This document shows positions 37,158 through 49,560 of a stretch of DNA of 64,000 bases, in pieces (the stretch's first letter is position 1; every line of letters begins with the position of its first letter). Both the position numbers and the translations under genes were made by a program. Source of the stretch: Chionoecetes opilio (Eukaryota > Arthropoda > Malacostraca > Decapoda > Majidae); contig JACEEZ010003493.1 in the NCBI GenBank assembly GCA_016584305.1, positions 261,367 to 325,366 of the forward strand. Reading direction: 5' to 3'. The notes under the pieces are model-generated. The model worked only from the letters and a program-made list of their open reading frames with translations, made no database searches and was not told the origin of the DNA.

Positions 37158-37783
37158 TGAGTGAATGGGTGGGGGGTGATGGGTAATGGGTGAGTGAATG
37201 GGTGGGGGGTGATGGGTAATGGGTGAGTGAATGGGTGTGTGGTGATGGGTAATGGGTGAGTGAATGGGTGGGGGGTGATGGCTAATGGGTGTGTGGTGAT
37301 GGGTAATGGGTGAGTGAATGGGTGGGGGGTGATGGGTAATGGTGAGTGAATGGGTAGGGGTGATGGGTAATGGGTGTGTGGTGATGGGTAATGGGTGAGT
37401 GCATGGGTGGGGGGTGATGGTTAATGGGTGAGTGAATGGGTGGGGGGTGATGGGTAATGGGTGAGTGAATGGGTGTGTGGTGATGGGTAATGGGTGAGTG
37501 AATGGGTAATGAATGGGTGAGTGAATGGGAGGGGGGTAATGGGTGAGTGAATGGGTGGGGGGTGATGGGTAATGGGTGAGTGAATGGGTGGGGGGTGATG
37601 GGTAATGGGTGAGTGAATGGGTGGGGGGAATACATACATTTCAACATCCATGATTTCAGGAAAGTTAGAAGGGGCTATCTGGAGAGTCCATGTTTGGTGG
37701 GCCGAAGGCCCACCAAACACAGGTGCACCAATAGCCCTCCGCAGGAGCTAGCCAAAAAGTCCGCCCGGAGGGCGGCTTTGCGG
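37158..37783 (+). mobile_element. Helitron-like 3' fragment
   Basis: Minisatellite of GGTGATGGGTAATGGGTGAG units (37158-37630), the shared cassette (37637-37688), the GTGGGCC hairpin and the final GC hairpin. It stops at GCGG exactly where CTAG should follow; the next bases are CAATATTG. Confidence 0.8.
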
Positions 37784-37883
37784 CAATATTGAAATTAAAG
37801 AAACTTGAAATTAATCATGTAGTCCTCCTTTATTTTCTCGTATATTTCTCTTTTAAATCATTAATTTTGTACCTGCACATTTT

Positions 37884-37888
<5 letters not shown>

Positions 37889-37966
<78 letters not shown>
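37889..37966. repeat. (CT)n microsatellite
   Basis: About 38 units. Confidence 0.95.
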
Positions 37967-37974
37967 GAGACCCG

Positions 37975-38105
37975 TCAGGTTGGCTCGGTTGGTAGAGCTG
38001 CGGGCTCTACCACGGGCTCTACCACGTTTGCGCCACGGGGGGCGGAACCTATACCACACAGACAGACAGACAGACAGACACACTTTCGCTTATATTATTA
38101 TAGAA
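37975..38105 (-). mobile_element. Helitron-like 5' end beside a tRNA-like segment
   Basis: On the minus strand 38105-38028 reads TCTATAATAATATAAGCG, then TCTG repeats and the GGTATAGGTTCCGCCCC block of the Helitron units. It switches at about 38028 to GGCTCGGTTGGTAGAGC-containing sequence (plus strand 37982-37998), which looks like a tRNA D-arm. The rest of a tRNA is not present. Confidence 0.6.
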
Positions 38106-39510
38106 GAATTATCTGCGGTCACTTTGAGGGGGAGGGAAAGGAAGAGAGGAGGAGGAAGAAGAGGAGGAGGAGGAGGACATGTAAGAGCATTTATAGTTGG
38201 AAGAGGTAGGTGAAGGAGGTATTTGAAGTGAGAATTGTTTTGAGAGGATAACAAGAGATTTTAAGTGGTGTTGGAGAGGTATAAGGACTGAGGGGAGAAG
38301 AGGTGCTGAGAGGTAGATGAGAGAGTTTGCACGACGGGAGAGAAGATGTAGGGGAAGGTGAAGGGAAGCTAGAGGAGTTTACCAGATGGTGCGATAAAGA
38401 TTCGAGAAAGATGTATAGTAGGAAGACGAAAAATCTTAGTAAATGGGAAGAGGTGATAAGAGGGGTGATAGGCAAGGTAATAGGGACAATATGGTATGGG
38501 GAAACTATTATATAGTATATAATGTATCACTTATGTGCGTATGCCTGTTACATTTGTCTTGTGTCTTTGCGTGCTATCTTGCATTTTAAAGTGAATTTTT
38601 TGGGTACGAATGAAAGAAAGTAAAATTATATTGTGGAGGGTTTGGTATAGAGTCTGGAGTAGCAGAGACCGACGGGTGCTAGAAATTGCCCCCACAAATT
38701 TACCTCGAATAGTAATGGATTAAAGAGAGAGGTGGAGAGAGAGAGAGAGAGAAAAGAGAGAGAGAGAGAGAGAGAAGAGAGAGAAGAGAGAGAGAGAGAG
38801 GAAAAGAGAGAAAAAAAAAACTTCCCTTGTTTTTTTTGGAGGGTGTGTCTCCGTTTTTCATCTTCCCCTCTTTTACCCCCCCTTTCGCCTCTGCCCTTGT
38901 CCATCCTTTTTCTATCTGATTTTTCCCCTTCCTTTTCTCAATTCTAACTCTTCCCCCTCACCAACCCACCACAAGCGTATGACCCCCCCCACGGTGACCT
39001 GAACACTGTCCCCGTGTCGAGCCTTCCCCCCCTTTGTCTTACCTATATCTCCAGTTTTAAATGAGCCTCACCTTTTTTCCCCTCTCCCCTCAGGTGTGTT
39101 CCCGGGGTTAAACCCTGTTTCTGGGCGATCCCTAGCGGGGTGGACGTGCAGTGTTTTCCTCCCCTTTTCCATTCATCCTACACTATTTTTCCCCTCCTCC
39201 TTCACTCTCTTACTCCATGCATGGTTTTACCTTTCTGTGCATTGGTCCTTTTCCTTTACTGTATACTGATCTTCTGCTACTATGCGTGTGGTCTACCGAG
39301 GACATTTGTTTGCACTATAGCGTGCGGTCCACTGGGACATTTTACACTATAGCGGCGGTCTAACTTCTTCTCCTACTTACACTTACACTTTTTATACTTC
39401 AGGCTGCAATTACTATTGAAATTTAAAATGTCTATTTACAAAAGAGTATTATAGAAAAACAAAACTGTAGGAAGTAATTTTTTTTTATATTTTTTAAAAT
39501 TATTACAAGT
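38106..39510. other. GA/CT-rich spacer with a small tandem repeat
   Basis: 38130-38180 and 38719-38820 are GA-rich, with A and T runs after 38800. 39283-39365 holds two to three copies of a ~37-base motif (GCGTGCGGTCTACC..GACATTT..CACTATA), of which another copy lies at 57282-57318. No gene recognised. Confidence 0.55.
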
Positions 39511-39946
39511 AGAAAATGCTTCAGGGTAGCTTGAAGACATGAAAAGGGAAGATACTCTTGGGGGTGTTTTTTTTGTAATCAAGAATGTCAAGAAGAAGGG
39601 AAACAAGGCTAGTGTGGGGGGGAAAGATTGTAAAAAATAAAAACAAGGTGGCAAAATTTTTGGACATGAAAAAGATTTAAAAAGGAAAAAAATGGGTGTC
39701 ACTCAACATTTGTCCTACCCATGGTATCAGTCGGCAAAGGAAAATGTTGAGTGACACCTAGTTTTTTTTTCCCTTTAAAATCTTTCTCATGTAAAAAGGG
39801 CATCTTTGCCACCTTGTTTCTATTCTTTCGCAATTTTTCCCATTCCACATAGCCATTTTTTCCCTTCTTCTTGCACTTTTGATTAAAAACCCCCCGCAAG
39901 AGTCTTTTCCCCTTGTTCAGTCTTCGGGGCTACCCTGAAGCTTTTC
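39511..39946. repeat. Long imperfect inverted repeat, ~200-bp arms
   Basis: Left arm 39511-39712 begins AGAAAATGCTTCAGGGTAGC. Right arm 39741-39946 ends with its complement. Inner edges are GTCACTCAACATTT and its complement; the spacer is about 28 bases. The arms differ mostly in homopolymer length and small indels. Confidence 0.85.
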
Positions 39947-42799
39947 TCATTTTTTCTCCTTTCCATGTAAAATTTTGAAGCCGACGTTTCGGACAAAACT
40001 AAGCGTGCACAAAAACCCAGATGGGTCCCTTTTCAGTACTAAACTTTGACGATCATTTTCGAATATTGGAATTGAAATCGAATAAACTACGTTTTTTTTC
40101 CATCGGGAGCCGCGGAACTTTCGAATGACTATAAAACGGCCCAGGCGAAAACCACGGCGTTCGTTGAAGCGCGGACAATTTTTTCCCAGAACACTTTCCT
40201 CTCTACTGAGATTTTGGACGGGGGTTAACACCCCTGCCCGAAAATTATTTATTTTTTTTTTTATTTTCCTGTAATTTTTCCTCCCGTCTCAGCATACATA
40301 CTGTCCATTTTCGTTTCCTCTTCCGTCTGGTATTCCCATTTCTTTATCACTGGAAAAAACCCTTATGTCACCTCATCCACCCATCTCTTCGCTGGACCCC
40401 TTCGTTTAAGGGGTTTCGGGGGTACCCCCAAGGACCAACCTGTCGCCGCCATCACCTGGTAGTGTTATTCTTCATGTTTTTGTTTTTATTATTGTAACAG
40501 TATTTTTAGCTTGTTAAGGGTGGATTGATTTATACGCTGATCGGTTTTTGGGGTTTTCGTTGTTTATCTTATATTGATACTCATCAACGGAGATTTGTAA
40601 TCACTCAAATTTATAGTATTGTTTTATGAATTTTTTTATGTAAATTTTTGGGCTTTTATTTGGAAGTTAGTTTTTTCCAGGGTATTTGGCAGTTCTCTGT
40701 AAGCAGTTTCAGCTTTTTTCTGTAAATTTTTGTAAAGTTTTTTATGTGTATTTTTTTATTTTTTTCCCCGTAAATTCCCCCTTTTTTATTGTAAATTGTG
40801 ATTTTTACTCTGAGAAGATATTCCGTTAAGTTCCCCCCTTCACGTTGTTTTGGGAGGGTGAAATGACCTCTGGTGTAGCGAGCGAGGCGACAAAAGGGGG
40901 ACCATCGCTGGGGCGTCTTTAATGGGGAAAAAACTCTCCCCTAAGCTTTCAAGGGTTTATTCGAGTAAATGAAGGTGTTGACCCGGGTGGAAAGCCGTAC
41001 GTTTTTTTATTTTGATCATCAGGTGGCACATAAACTTTTTCTTTCCCTGTTAATCCTGGTCGTGTAAAGGGTTTTAGGGGGTCCACACTTTTTTTGACTT
41101 CAAGTGAAAAATTTTTATTGGTTAAAATTTGTTGTCATAGGATGACAAATATCCTGATAACCATATTTCCCACCATCCAAAAGGGAAAACTTTGGGGATG
41201 GGGGCAGGTCAATGGGTCAAGGGGTAGTCAGAGCGTGTGTGACCCCCGTACAAACCCTTTACACTGCCAGGATGTAAAAAGGAAAGAGAAAGAGTTTGTG
41301 CCACCCGTAAAAAACTAAAAAACGTCGGCTTTCACCCGGGGGCAGCTCCCTTTATTTTTTGATAAAACCTTTAAAGCATTATAGACCTAGGATTTACGCC
41401 AAAAAAAATGTCAAGCTTAGAGTTTTCAAGCGCGACGTCATTTTCTTTGTTTTGTGAACTGAAGGAAAACGTTTTTTTAAACCCCCACGTTTCTGTTTCT
41501 TTTTGAGTTTTCTTTTCAATCAAAAATAGGAGCTGTGTCTGTTCTGCTACTTTGTTGCTGCTGTTTTTTATGTTGCCCCTGTTTTCTGTTTCCGGTTTCG
41601 TTTCTACTGCTGCTGTTTTTATGTTGCCGTGTTGTTGTTGTGTGTTGCTGTTGCTGCTGCTGTATTTTCTTGCGGCGTTGTTTCCGCTGCGCTGTTGCTG
41701 CTGCTGTTGTATTTTCTGTTGCCGGGGTGTTTTTTTGCGTTGCTGCATGTTTTTTTTCTGTTGCCGCTTTGTTGTTGCAGTTTCTGCTGCTGTGTATTTC
41801 GTTGCCACTGTTGTTTTGCTGTTGCTGCTGCTGCGTATTTTCTGTTTCCGCTGTTGCTGTTGCTATTTCTTTTGTTTTTTTTTTGTTGCCCCCTGTTTTT
41901 TTGCATCCCAAATCCCCTTCTATCCTCAATCTTTCCCAAGCTTCTTTTACCATATCTTCTTTTACTTTTTTTAAACTTCCTTACCCCATTTTTTATTTCC
42001 CCACTACCCTCAACTATCTTTCACTTTCCCTCGCATCTCCATTAAAAATTTATAAATCTCAAACCTTTTTACCTTTCCCTCATATCTTCCCTCAGTCCCC
42101 CCCCCTCTCTTCTTTCCCCCCAGCCTGGGCTCTCCTCTCTTCTCTAAATACCATAACCTTTCCGGCCCTCCTCTGAAGCCCTGCCTTACCTTTTGCCCTC
42201 CTCTTTACCTCGTCTTTCCCCATTTACATGATTCATTCCCCCTCGCATCTTCTTCATCTTTCCCCGTCCTCTTGAACTAATCTTGATCGGGATGACAAAA
42301 AGGGTTATATTTTTTTCATTTTGCTTTGATTATCCTTTCCAGCTTTTTACCTGTTTTCTTTTTCATTAGTTTTGCTTTTTTATTTCAAAAAATTTTCTTA
42401 CCCAATGTTTCATCTGTGTTTTTACCTTTTTTACTTTACTTTTCTCTCTTTTCTCTCCTCTCTCCTCCCTCTCTCTCTCTCTCTCGCTTCGCTTCTCTCT
42501 CTCTCGCTCTCTCGCTCTCTTTGGTCTGTCTGTCTGTCTGTCGTCTTTTTTAACTTTTTCCCCCTTTCCTTTTACCAGAAAAAAGAGTTCATTCCCATTG
42601 GCTTACTTTTGCGGAGAAACTTTGCCAACTTCTAACACCACGAAAGACTTTGGATTCCTCTTGGACTCAGGGATTTTTATACTGAAATTTCAGTGGTGTG
42701 TGTGTGCGTGTGCGTGTGCGTGTGTGTGAATCTAATTTTATGATGTGAACTTTCTGGTTCTAATGACCTTTCAATCTCACTTTCTATTATATCAATTAG
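39947..42799. other. Homopolymer-rich sequence, no gene supported
   Basis: Unusually many runs of 4-8 identical bases and no sustained frame. 41528-41875 is a degenerate (CTG)n/(TTG)n array, which produces long Q-rich or leucine/cysteine-rich false frames. 42420-42545 is CT-rich. 42693-42728 is (GT)n-like. May be poorly resolved sequence rather than biology. Confidence 0.5.
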
Positions 42800-43690
42800 T
42801 CAATCATTGGGGGCATACGCCGGAGGGCGCGTCGCCTGGCCCACGACGCCACTCACGGGGGTCAACACGGGCGAGTCCCCGTCCAAGCTCCTTTCCCATA
42901 CCAAGCAACTCTCGACAAGAAACATCAACTTGACCTAGCCACGAGCCTTGTAGGTAACCTCCTTGTACTCCTCCACACCGGATTGTCTCTTACAGATACA
43001 ACCCGATGAGAAGGATCGGTTTCAGGATAGCGTGCCACATGCCCATATAGCCGCAATTGGCCCTGACGGACTATGCAGGTAATAGGCCTCGATTCAGTCT
43101 CACGGAGCAATCGCTGATTTGACACTTAATCATCCCAGCGATATCCCATGAATCTTCGAAGACACTTATTACCAAAGGCATCGATTTGCCTCTTCATGTC
43201 GCTATTTAGTGTCCATGTCTCACAACCATACAGTATGACAGGGATCACAAGCGACTTGAAGATCCGGATCTTTGTCCTCCTGCACAGGTACCGACAACGC
43301 CAAATACTCATGTTGAGCGAGTCCATAACACCGTGGGCTATGCCAATACGCCGTAAGACTTGTGGCCTTGACCCACCGTTATTATCGACTGCACTACCAA
43401 GGTATGTGAAACTTTCCAAGATCTCAATGTCCTCGCCGCACGCATGAACAGACTGTGCTCTTTCATCTAGTAAGCCTCCAAGGACCTGGACCTTGGTCTT
43501 GAGCCAGGAGACCTCAAGTCCCAAATGCTTTGCCTCCTCGTGCAGCGCCTCGAGAGCCATCACCAGCACCTCCAGCGACTCACCAAAGATTACTGCATCA
43601 TCGGCAAAAACAAGATCAAAGATCTAGGTGTTGTCGAGGGATGCTCCACAATCACTTTGATCTACAACTTTGCCAAATACCCATTTCATA
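42800..43690 (-). mobile_element. RTE-like LINE, 3' fragment
   Basis: Contains the end of the RT and the C-terminal region of an RTE-type element. Truncated at about 43690 on its 5' side. The 3' side ends about 42800 without a clear tail. Confidence 0.75.
42805..43640 (-). pseudogene. RTE-like RT C-terminal part, broken
   Basis: FDLVFADDAVIF (about 43586-43621) carries the RT catalytic FADD box. It is followed by LEVSWLKTKVQVLGG, ESFTYLGSAV, IPVILYGCETWTL and CLRRFMGYRWDD, the usual order in RTE-type ORFs. A TAA/TGA break near 43126 splits it, and the next frame continues (SNQRLLRETESRPI, LRLYGHVARYP) to about 42925. A further shifted frame (WLGQVDVSCRELLG) reaches about 42830. Such proteins polymerise cDNA from the element RNA; this one is dead. 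The family is common in decapods as far as I remember. Confidence 0.8.
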
Positions 43691-44025
43691 CAAGTGCTGA
43701 AAAGTGATGGGGCAAAGATCTATTTTTTCGCCTCATGTTATTTGGCAACTTTTTTGTCATCTTACTATTTCTTTCCCTCTATTTATCCTCTCTTTTTATT
43801 GTTTCATTACTTTTAAGATTTATATTCTCGACAGCTTTTCTTTCTCTCTCTCATGTTCTATTAACGAGTAATTCGCGCTTTCGTATTAGTCCTTATAGCT
43901 CTCTCTCCTTTCATTTATTTTATAAACTTTTCTATATTTCTTCTTCCATCCTCTTCCTGTTCATATTATCTTCCTTCATTTTTTTTCTTATTGTTCTTCT
44001 TGTATTCACCATATCCTCCTCTTCC

Positions 44026-44091
44026 TTCTCCTCCTCCTCCTCCTCCTCCTCCTCCTCCTCCTCCTCCTCCTCCTCCTCCTCCTCCTCCTCA
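44026..44091. repeat. (CTC)n microsatellite
   Basis: About 22 units, directly abutting the 5'-truncated LINE that follows. Confidence 0.95.
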
Positions 44092-44093
44092 TG

Positions 44094-44791
44094 TACTACA
44101 TATCGGTAATAACAACCCTCATAAAAGTTACGTGATGAACGATTTCCAACTAACAAGTGTTGATAAAGAAAAAGATTTAGGCGTTATAATCTCGAAAGAT
44201 CTAAAACTGAATAACCAAATTATAGAGGTAGTAAAAACTGCAAATAAATTGGTTGGCTTTATTGGACGAACTTTCAGTTTCAAATCTGAAAAAGTTATAC
44301 TCACTCTTTTTAACTTGCTTGCTCGCCCCCATCAAGAATATTGTGTGCAGTTCTGGTCACCTTATTTTAAAAAGGCCATAGATAAACTAGAAAAAATACA
44401 GCGCAGAGTAACCAAAATGATACCTAGATTGCGAAATAAATCGTACGAAAATCGGCTCAAAGAACTTAACTTATTCCCACTAACAAAACGAAGGATAAGA
44501 GGTGACCTCATCGAAGTCTTTAAAATCTTCAATGGAATTACGAACGTAGTCCCAGAAAATCTTTTCACGCTAGACCGGTCAAGCTCAACTAGAAACAACG
44601 GATTTAAAATAAGCAGGAAACGGTTTGTAACGAACGAAGCAAAGTACTTCTTCACAAACCGTGTTGTAAACGTATGGAATGGGCTGCCGTCAGACGTAGT
44701 AGTAAACTCAAATACAATAGAATCATTTAAAAATCGCCTCGATAAATATTTCATATCAAATCCCCGGTTGTCACTGTTTATCTCGGAATAA
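44094..44791 (+). pseudogene. CR1-like ORF2 C-terminal domain, 5'-truncated
   Basis: An uninterrupted frame of about 230 codons after the RT domain: KEKDLGVIISKDL (about 44170), RPHQEYCVQFWSPYF (about 44324), IQRRVTKMIPRLRNKSYE (about 44396), RRIRGDLIEVFKIF and FFTNRVVNVWNGLP (about 44650-44690). It stops naturally at TAA 44789-44791. The same architecture is seen at 63451-63887, but the sequence is from a different subfamily. The RT core is missing because of 5' truncation at the CTC tract; the long proline run read upstream is that microsatellite. Role of this domain is unknown. Confidence 0.8.
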
Positions 44792-44882
44792 TAAATTTAT
44801 CTCGCGGGCCTCTGAAACTTACTCTCATTGCGTAAAATGATTGAGAGTCGCGTCTACACAACCCCTCCCACACGTCTCAGAC

Positions 44883-45484
44883 AGCCCCGAGTAAACGGTC
44901 ACTACTACAACTTTTGACCTGTGACGGGCTGTGGTTCAGTAAGGGCCCTGTCAGTTAGTGACCACCATCGGGATTTATATTACCAGGGGTCACTGCTGCA
45001 GGGGGCATTGAAGTGCACGGCGTCCTACTTGGAAAGTGCACTACCGCAGTGGATTGAAACAGAGCTGGGGCCTGATTGACTGCTGCCTCCCAAGAAAGCG
45101 CCAGGCAAGGCTGCCGCAACACCCCTGAACTTCCACACTGAGCCTACACCAACACTACATTAGACCTCATAACACACACAGATAGCCCCGAGTTAACGGT
45201 TACCACTACTACTCTCGACCTGTGACGGGCTGTGGTTCAGTTAGGGTCCTGACAGTTAGTGACCACCATCGGGATTTAAGGTACCAGGGGTCACTGCTGC
45301 AGGAGGCATTGAAGTGTACGGCGGTCCTACATAAAAGTACACAAAACCGCAGTGGATTGAACGGGGCTGGGGCCTGATTGACTGCTGCCTCCCAAGAAAG
45401 CGCCAGGCAAGGCTGCCGCACCACCCTTGAACCTCCACACTGTGTTCACACCATTACAAAACACACATAACATGACCTATCTAT
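44883..45484 (+). repeat. Tandem duplication, 301-bp unit
   Basis: Two copies, AGCCCCGAGT...CACAC, starting 44883 and 45184. Shared landmarks include GACCTGTGACGGGCTGTGG and CTGCCTCCCAAGAAAGCGCC. Copies differ by scattered substitutions and small indels. Confidence 0.9.
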
Positions 45485-45770
45485 CAAGCACTAAACCTAC
45501 CCCCACAAACTAGTAGTAGTTAGCCATAGATTACAGCTTTCATCTTTCCTCACAAATTCCATGCAGTTTTTCTCTATTGCATGGTATCACTTCTTTTCCG
45601 GCCAGCTTCGGCTGGAGGGATGGGTGGGTGGGGAGGAGCCTTCTACTTCCTATCCTTTCTCTCTTATTATCTAGTTAGTGTAGTGTAGTTAAAGCAAACA
45701 GTCTTGTAAGGACCTATCGGTCTGTTGCTGTTTGTGTTTCCTTTGTATTCCTTTGTATTCCTCCTCCTCC

Positions 45771-47483
45771 TCCTCCTTCTCCTCTACCTCAAGTTGAAAT
45801 TCAGTTTAAGAGTTTCCGCATTTCAATTTATGAGGTGAATTTGAACTTTCTGGATAGGTGTTGGAGGCAGGGAAGGGACGTGAGAGGAATATAGAGAGAG
45901 GGAGCTTTTCGTATTTTCATTTCTTTTCTGTTGGACTGCTTTTTTTCTTACTTATCTCTTCCCATCCTTTTTCTCTTCTCTCCCCTTTCGATACGTCATA
46001 TCTCTCTCTCCCTCACTTTCCCCCTCTTCCTTCATCAAAGTCAGCATTCGTCCACCCCTTTCCTCCCCTCTCTCCCATCCCTCTAACCCTTTCTTTTAAT
46101 CCTTTTCTTTCAACCCTTCCTTTCATCAACAACTATTAATCACTTCTATTGAAAAGGATATAAAGAATAAATTAAGGAAGTATTTTTTCTCCTCTGCATA
46201 TTTTCCCTTCACCTACTCCATTTCTTTCTTTACTTCCCCACTTTTTGTTCGCCTAATCTTTCCGGCACTGTTTTTTATTTATTTGCGATTTTTTTTCTTC
46301 AACTAAATTAGTTCGTTTTAAAGACGTCACTTCTTTTTCTTTCTTTTTTGCGAGACCCTTGTTCCTTTTTTTTTTTCTTCAGGTGAGACGCTTTTTCCTC
46401 TTTTGGTACACGGGGGGCACTTTATTTTCAACCCTGCGTGAGGGTGGCGGGCATCATAATCATGTTCTCCCCAACCTGAGCTACATTTAACTTCTGTTTA
46501 ATTTCCACCTCTATTTCCAACACGTAATGTTTTCCTATTATATCTCACCCCGCAGAGAGGTGACAATGCAGACCCCTTCCAACTTCACCCCGTCCCTTGT
46601 CACACTGCGCCATTGTTTACCTCTTATAATGTTTGCCTTTCACTCGTTCATCCATTTCATTGTTTCTCTTTCTCGTAGTCATTTTATGTGTCCTGTCTTC
46701 CATCCTTCTCAGCTTTTCAGCACAACTCAGTAAATAGTTCCACATACCAGTTCTCTCATGCCTCCATTAGTTTCCATTCCTATTGTCTTTACTGAACTAC
46801 ATCACAAACCCCACACGTGTCCTCCTCCTCCGTCCTTATAATACTTTCAGAGTCCTTCCCTCCTCCTCCTCCTCCTCCTCGTTCCCGCTGTGCAGTGCCA
46901 AGCAGCTTTTCATATGTATTGATGGTGGAGACAAAGTTTCAATGGTGCTCAATCTTCTGTGATTGTTTCATCAATTTTAAGGATTCAGGACTTTGGGACT
47001 AAGCTGAGTCTTTTAATTTATATAGCTTTCCCTGTTATTTATAAATAGTGTTTAATAATGAGGCTTCATTTGCCTTCATTGATTCACGGACCCGGAGTAA
47101 TCTTGAGATGAAGTGTTGATTGATGGGCGGGGTGGAAAAAGGGGAGGAAGTGGAAGATGAGTGGGTGGGTGGGTGTGGAGGAAGGAGGGAGCTTTTTCAG
47201 TAATGATGAAAGTTACCGAACAGCTATTAGTGGAGTTTAAGGGTCGTTAGTAAAGTTATTATTAAGATCATACTATCGGTGTAGCTAAATATTACAAAGG
47301 AATGGAGGGTCGGGTCTGCCCGAGTCTTAAGCCGATGTGTCTTGGGACTCTGAGAAGGAAGCCGCACACAGTAGCCTTGCCGTCGTGTTCTCGTAGCGTT
47401 GATAGAAAAGCAACTCCAAAACTATTCGTATTATAAACTGATATTTCTCGAGAAACTATGACGATAAAGCACCAAAGAATACC

Positions 47484-47518
<35 letters not shown>

Positions 47519-48014
47519 CACACGGTAAGGTCAGGCTGGTGAGGCATAAAGAGGGAATAATTCAGTCTAGGTATTTACGCATTGAAACTTTGGCAATAAA
47601 TCCTCTCCTCACCGTCGTTATGGCCCTTAAGGCTATAAGAAAGTCAATATTTCATCGTTCATCATCTATTTATATATCAAATTTTCCATATATCCCTCAC
47701 TGTCTGTATACATGTATATTTTCTTTATCAAGCATGAATATGACTTATATATTATACATGTTTGTGATTATACATGTTTGTGACTATGTGTGTATTTTAC
47801 CTTATTCTCTCATCATATTGTGTTATTACCTTCTCTGGAAGGTTTATGGCCATTAACCATTCAGGAAAGTTTATGATTGGAAGACATCAAGAAACGTTTA
47901 CGCCGACGACTTTAAGAACGTTTAGATTTACTGACTACGTACATCGGCGAAACTTAGTGTGCTGTGGAAGTGTTTGGAGATGTTTGTCCCCGCGGTGAAA
48001 ATGCTATATTTATT
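45771..48014. other. Mostly pyrimidine-rich, no gene seen
   Basis: 45770-46900 is C/T-rich with short CTC arrays (45762-45785, 46860-46880). (AC)n at 47488-47517. The rest is unremarkable. Confidence 0.55.
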
Positions 48015-48125
48015 AGAATGTAGGAAAAATTGGCACTTGAAAAAATCGCACTTGAAAAATTGCACACGAAAAAATGGAAAATGAAAAAATAGCACAGGAA
48101 AAACTGGCACAGGAAAAAATGACAT
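48015..48125. repeat. Short degenerate tandem repeat
   Basis: About six copies of a 15-18 base unit like GGCACAGGAAAAAAT. Confidence 0.75.
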
Positions 48126-48337
48126 GTGTAAAGTGATTGGTATGTCACTTTTAGGGTGAGCAGAAACAGGTAACTCTGCTTTGATAGTCGTTTATTAACA
48201 CTGGTAAATGTAACAGGTAACACGTGGTGTAAGGTGACTCTGAGAGACTGGTGAGTTGCTCCTGCCGTGCTTGGATGTGATCTGGTTGGTTTATTTGGAG
48301 AGAGCAGTTGTTGCTCGTACAGAGGTCTGTGTCTAAG

Positions 48338-48570
48338 TGTCTCCCTACAAGAGACTGGCTCCTTATAAAGGGCCGCGATACTCAAGACCTGACGGAGAAC
48401 ATCTGGCGTCGGCTGAGGTCGAGTTTAAAGGATTAGTGTATTGCCTAGGGAGTGGATTAGCCAGGTGTACCAGGACCCAACATCAACCATACAGAACAGA
48501 ACACAGAACACAGAACACAGAACACATAGTGGAACACTAATAATAATAATACTAAGCTACATATGCTCGG
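48338..48570 (-). repeat. LTR of the Gypsy-like element (3' LTR)
   Basis: Plus strand starts TGTCTCCCTACAAG. It shares with the partner GATACTCAAGACCTGACGGA and the following TCTGGCGTCGG and CAACATCAACCATACAGAAC. Contains a TATA-like CTTATAAAG. The right border is uncertain. Confidence 0.65.
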
Positions 48571-49269
48571 TGACGCTACCCGAGATGTCCTCATCTCGAC
48601 AAAAGGAACAATCATGAAACTGAACGAAGGAGACGGGACACATTATAAATTAACACAAAAACATACCTATCTATATATATTAGAATAGAAAATAGGAGAA
48701 GGACACAGGAAAAGGATACGTACTCGTAAAAAAAATAATGTGGAAAACATAAATCGTGGAAGGCACCGGCATGGTACACAGACATATGAGTACGAAAAAA
48801 AATATTGAGACAATACAATCCTTTGTACAAAAGTACATCATAAGGACTGGAAAAAGAGGCAACGGAAGAGTTATTTCACACTAAGGGAGGAAAAAAACGA
48901 TGGCCAGAGGTTGGGGACGGGTGAAGGAGTAGTAAAGTGGGGGTTGGGGTGTGTTGGGGGAGGGAGATTCAGCAGGAACGAGGTTAGGGCCCTCACATTA
49001 GGCCTTTTGGAAACTTTCTTAGGAGAAAAAGGGGGGCAATTCCTAGTGCCGTCGTTAATTTAAGAAATGAACCTTATTCCATTTTCCAGCTCGACCCGGA
49101 AGGGGCCGTAAAACTTGGGGCAAATTTTGGAGTTTTTATTGCAAAAAGGGAAATACACAATGTCACCACGTCAAGTGTAAATGTGAAGCGGATTTTTGGT
49201 TAGGAGCTTCATTTTAAAGGGAAGCAGTAATTTTTGGATACTTTGATTTTTGGGGGAAACGTGTGCCCT

Positions 49270-49560
49270 TATCTTAAAAGTCATCATAGTGTAATAGGTT
49301 AGAAGGGGGGGACAAAATATCATAAGGGGAAGACTTTGTCCTAGCAAACAGAATATAATGTGATGTCTCAAACGATTTGTGAGGGTTGGAATGAAGAACC
49401 CATCCCCGAGGAGCATAGGTGTCCCAAGGGTGGCAGGTCAGGAAAAAGGGGGACGAAAAGTGTGAGGATTTTAGGGTTGCAAGTTTACCAAATTTTAGCA
49501 CGGGGGCGGTAAGCGAACTTCCTTCTATATTAAACTGGGGGCAAAAGGGAATCAAGAACT
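49270..49560 (-). pseudogene. Gypsy-like integrase fragment
   Basis: SNPHKSFETSHYILFARTKS followed by YDILSPPSNLLHYDD matches the region after the integrase core in Gypsy-class pol, where a host-independent NPH...S..SP..L.FGR pattern is usual. Integrase inserts the cDNA into the genome. Only a short piece is readable; neighbouring frames hold no clear catalytic D,D,E residues. Confidence 0.5.

Larger units (their letters stand above)
44094..45770 (+). mobile_element. CR1-like LINE, 3' part
   Basis: Coding part 44094-44791, then a presumed 3' untranslated region with a 301-bp duplication. Its end may be near 45765, at repeats of CCTTTGTATT (45741-45761). The link between the coding part and that end is inference. 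Confidence 0.55.

Noticed and set aside
41371..42176. Q/N-rich and leucine-rich frames on both strands
   Set aside because: Overlapping frames on both strands over a degenerate CTG/TTG array; no motif.
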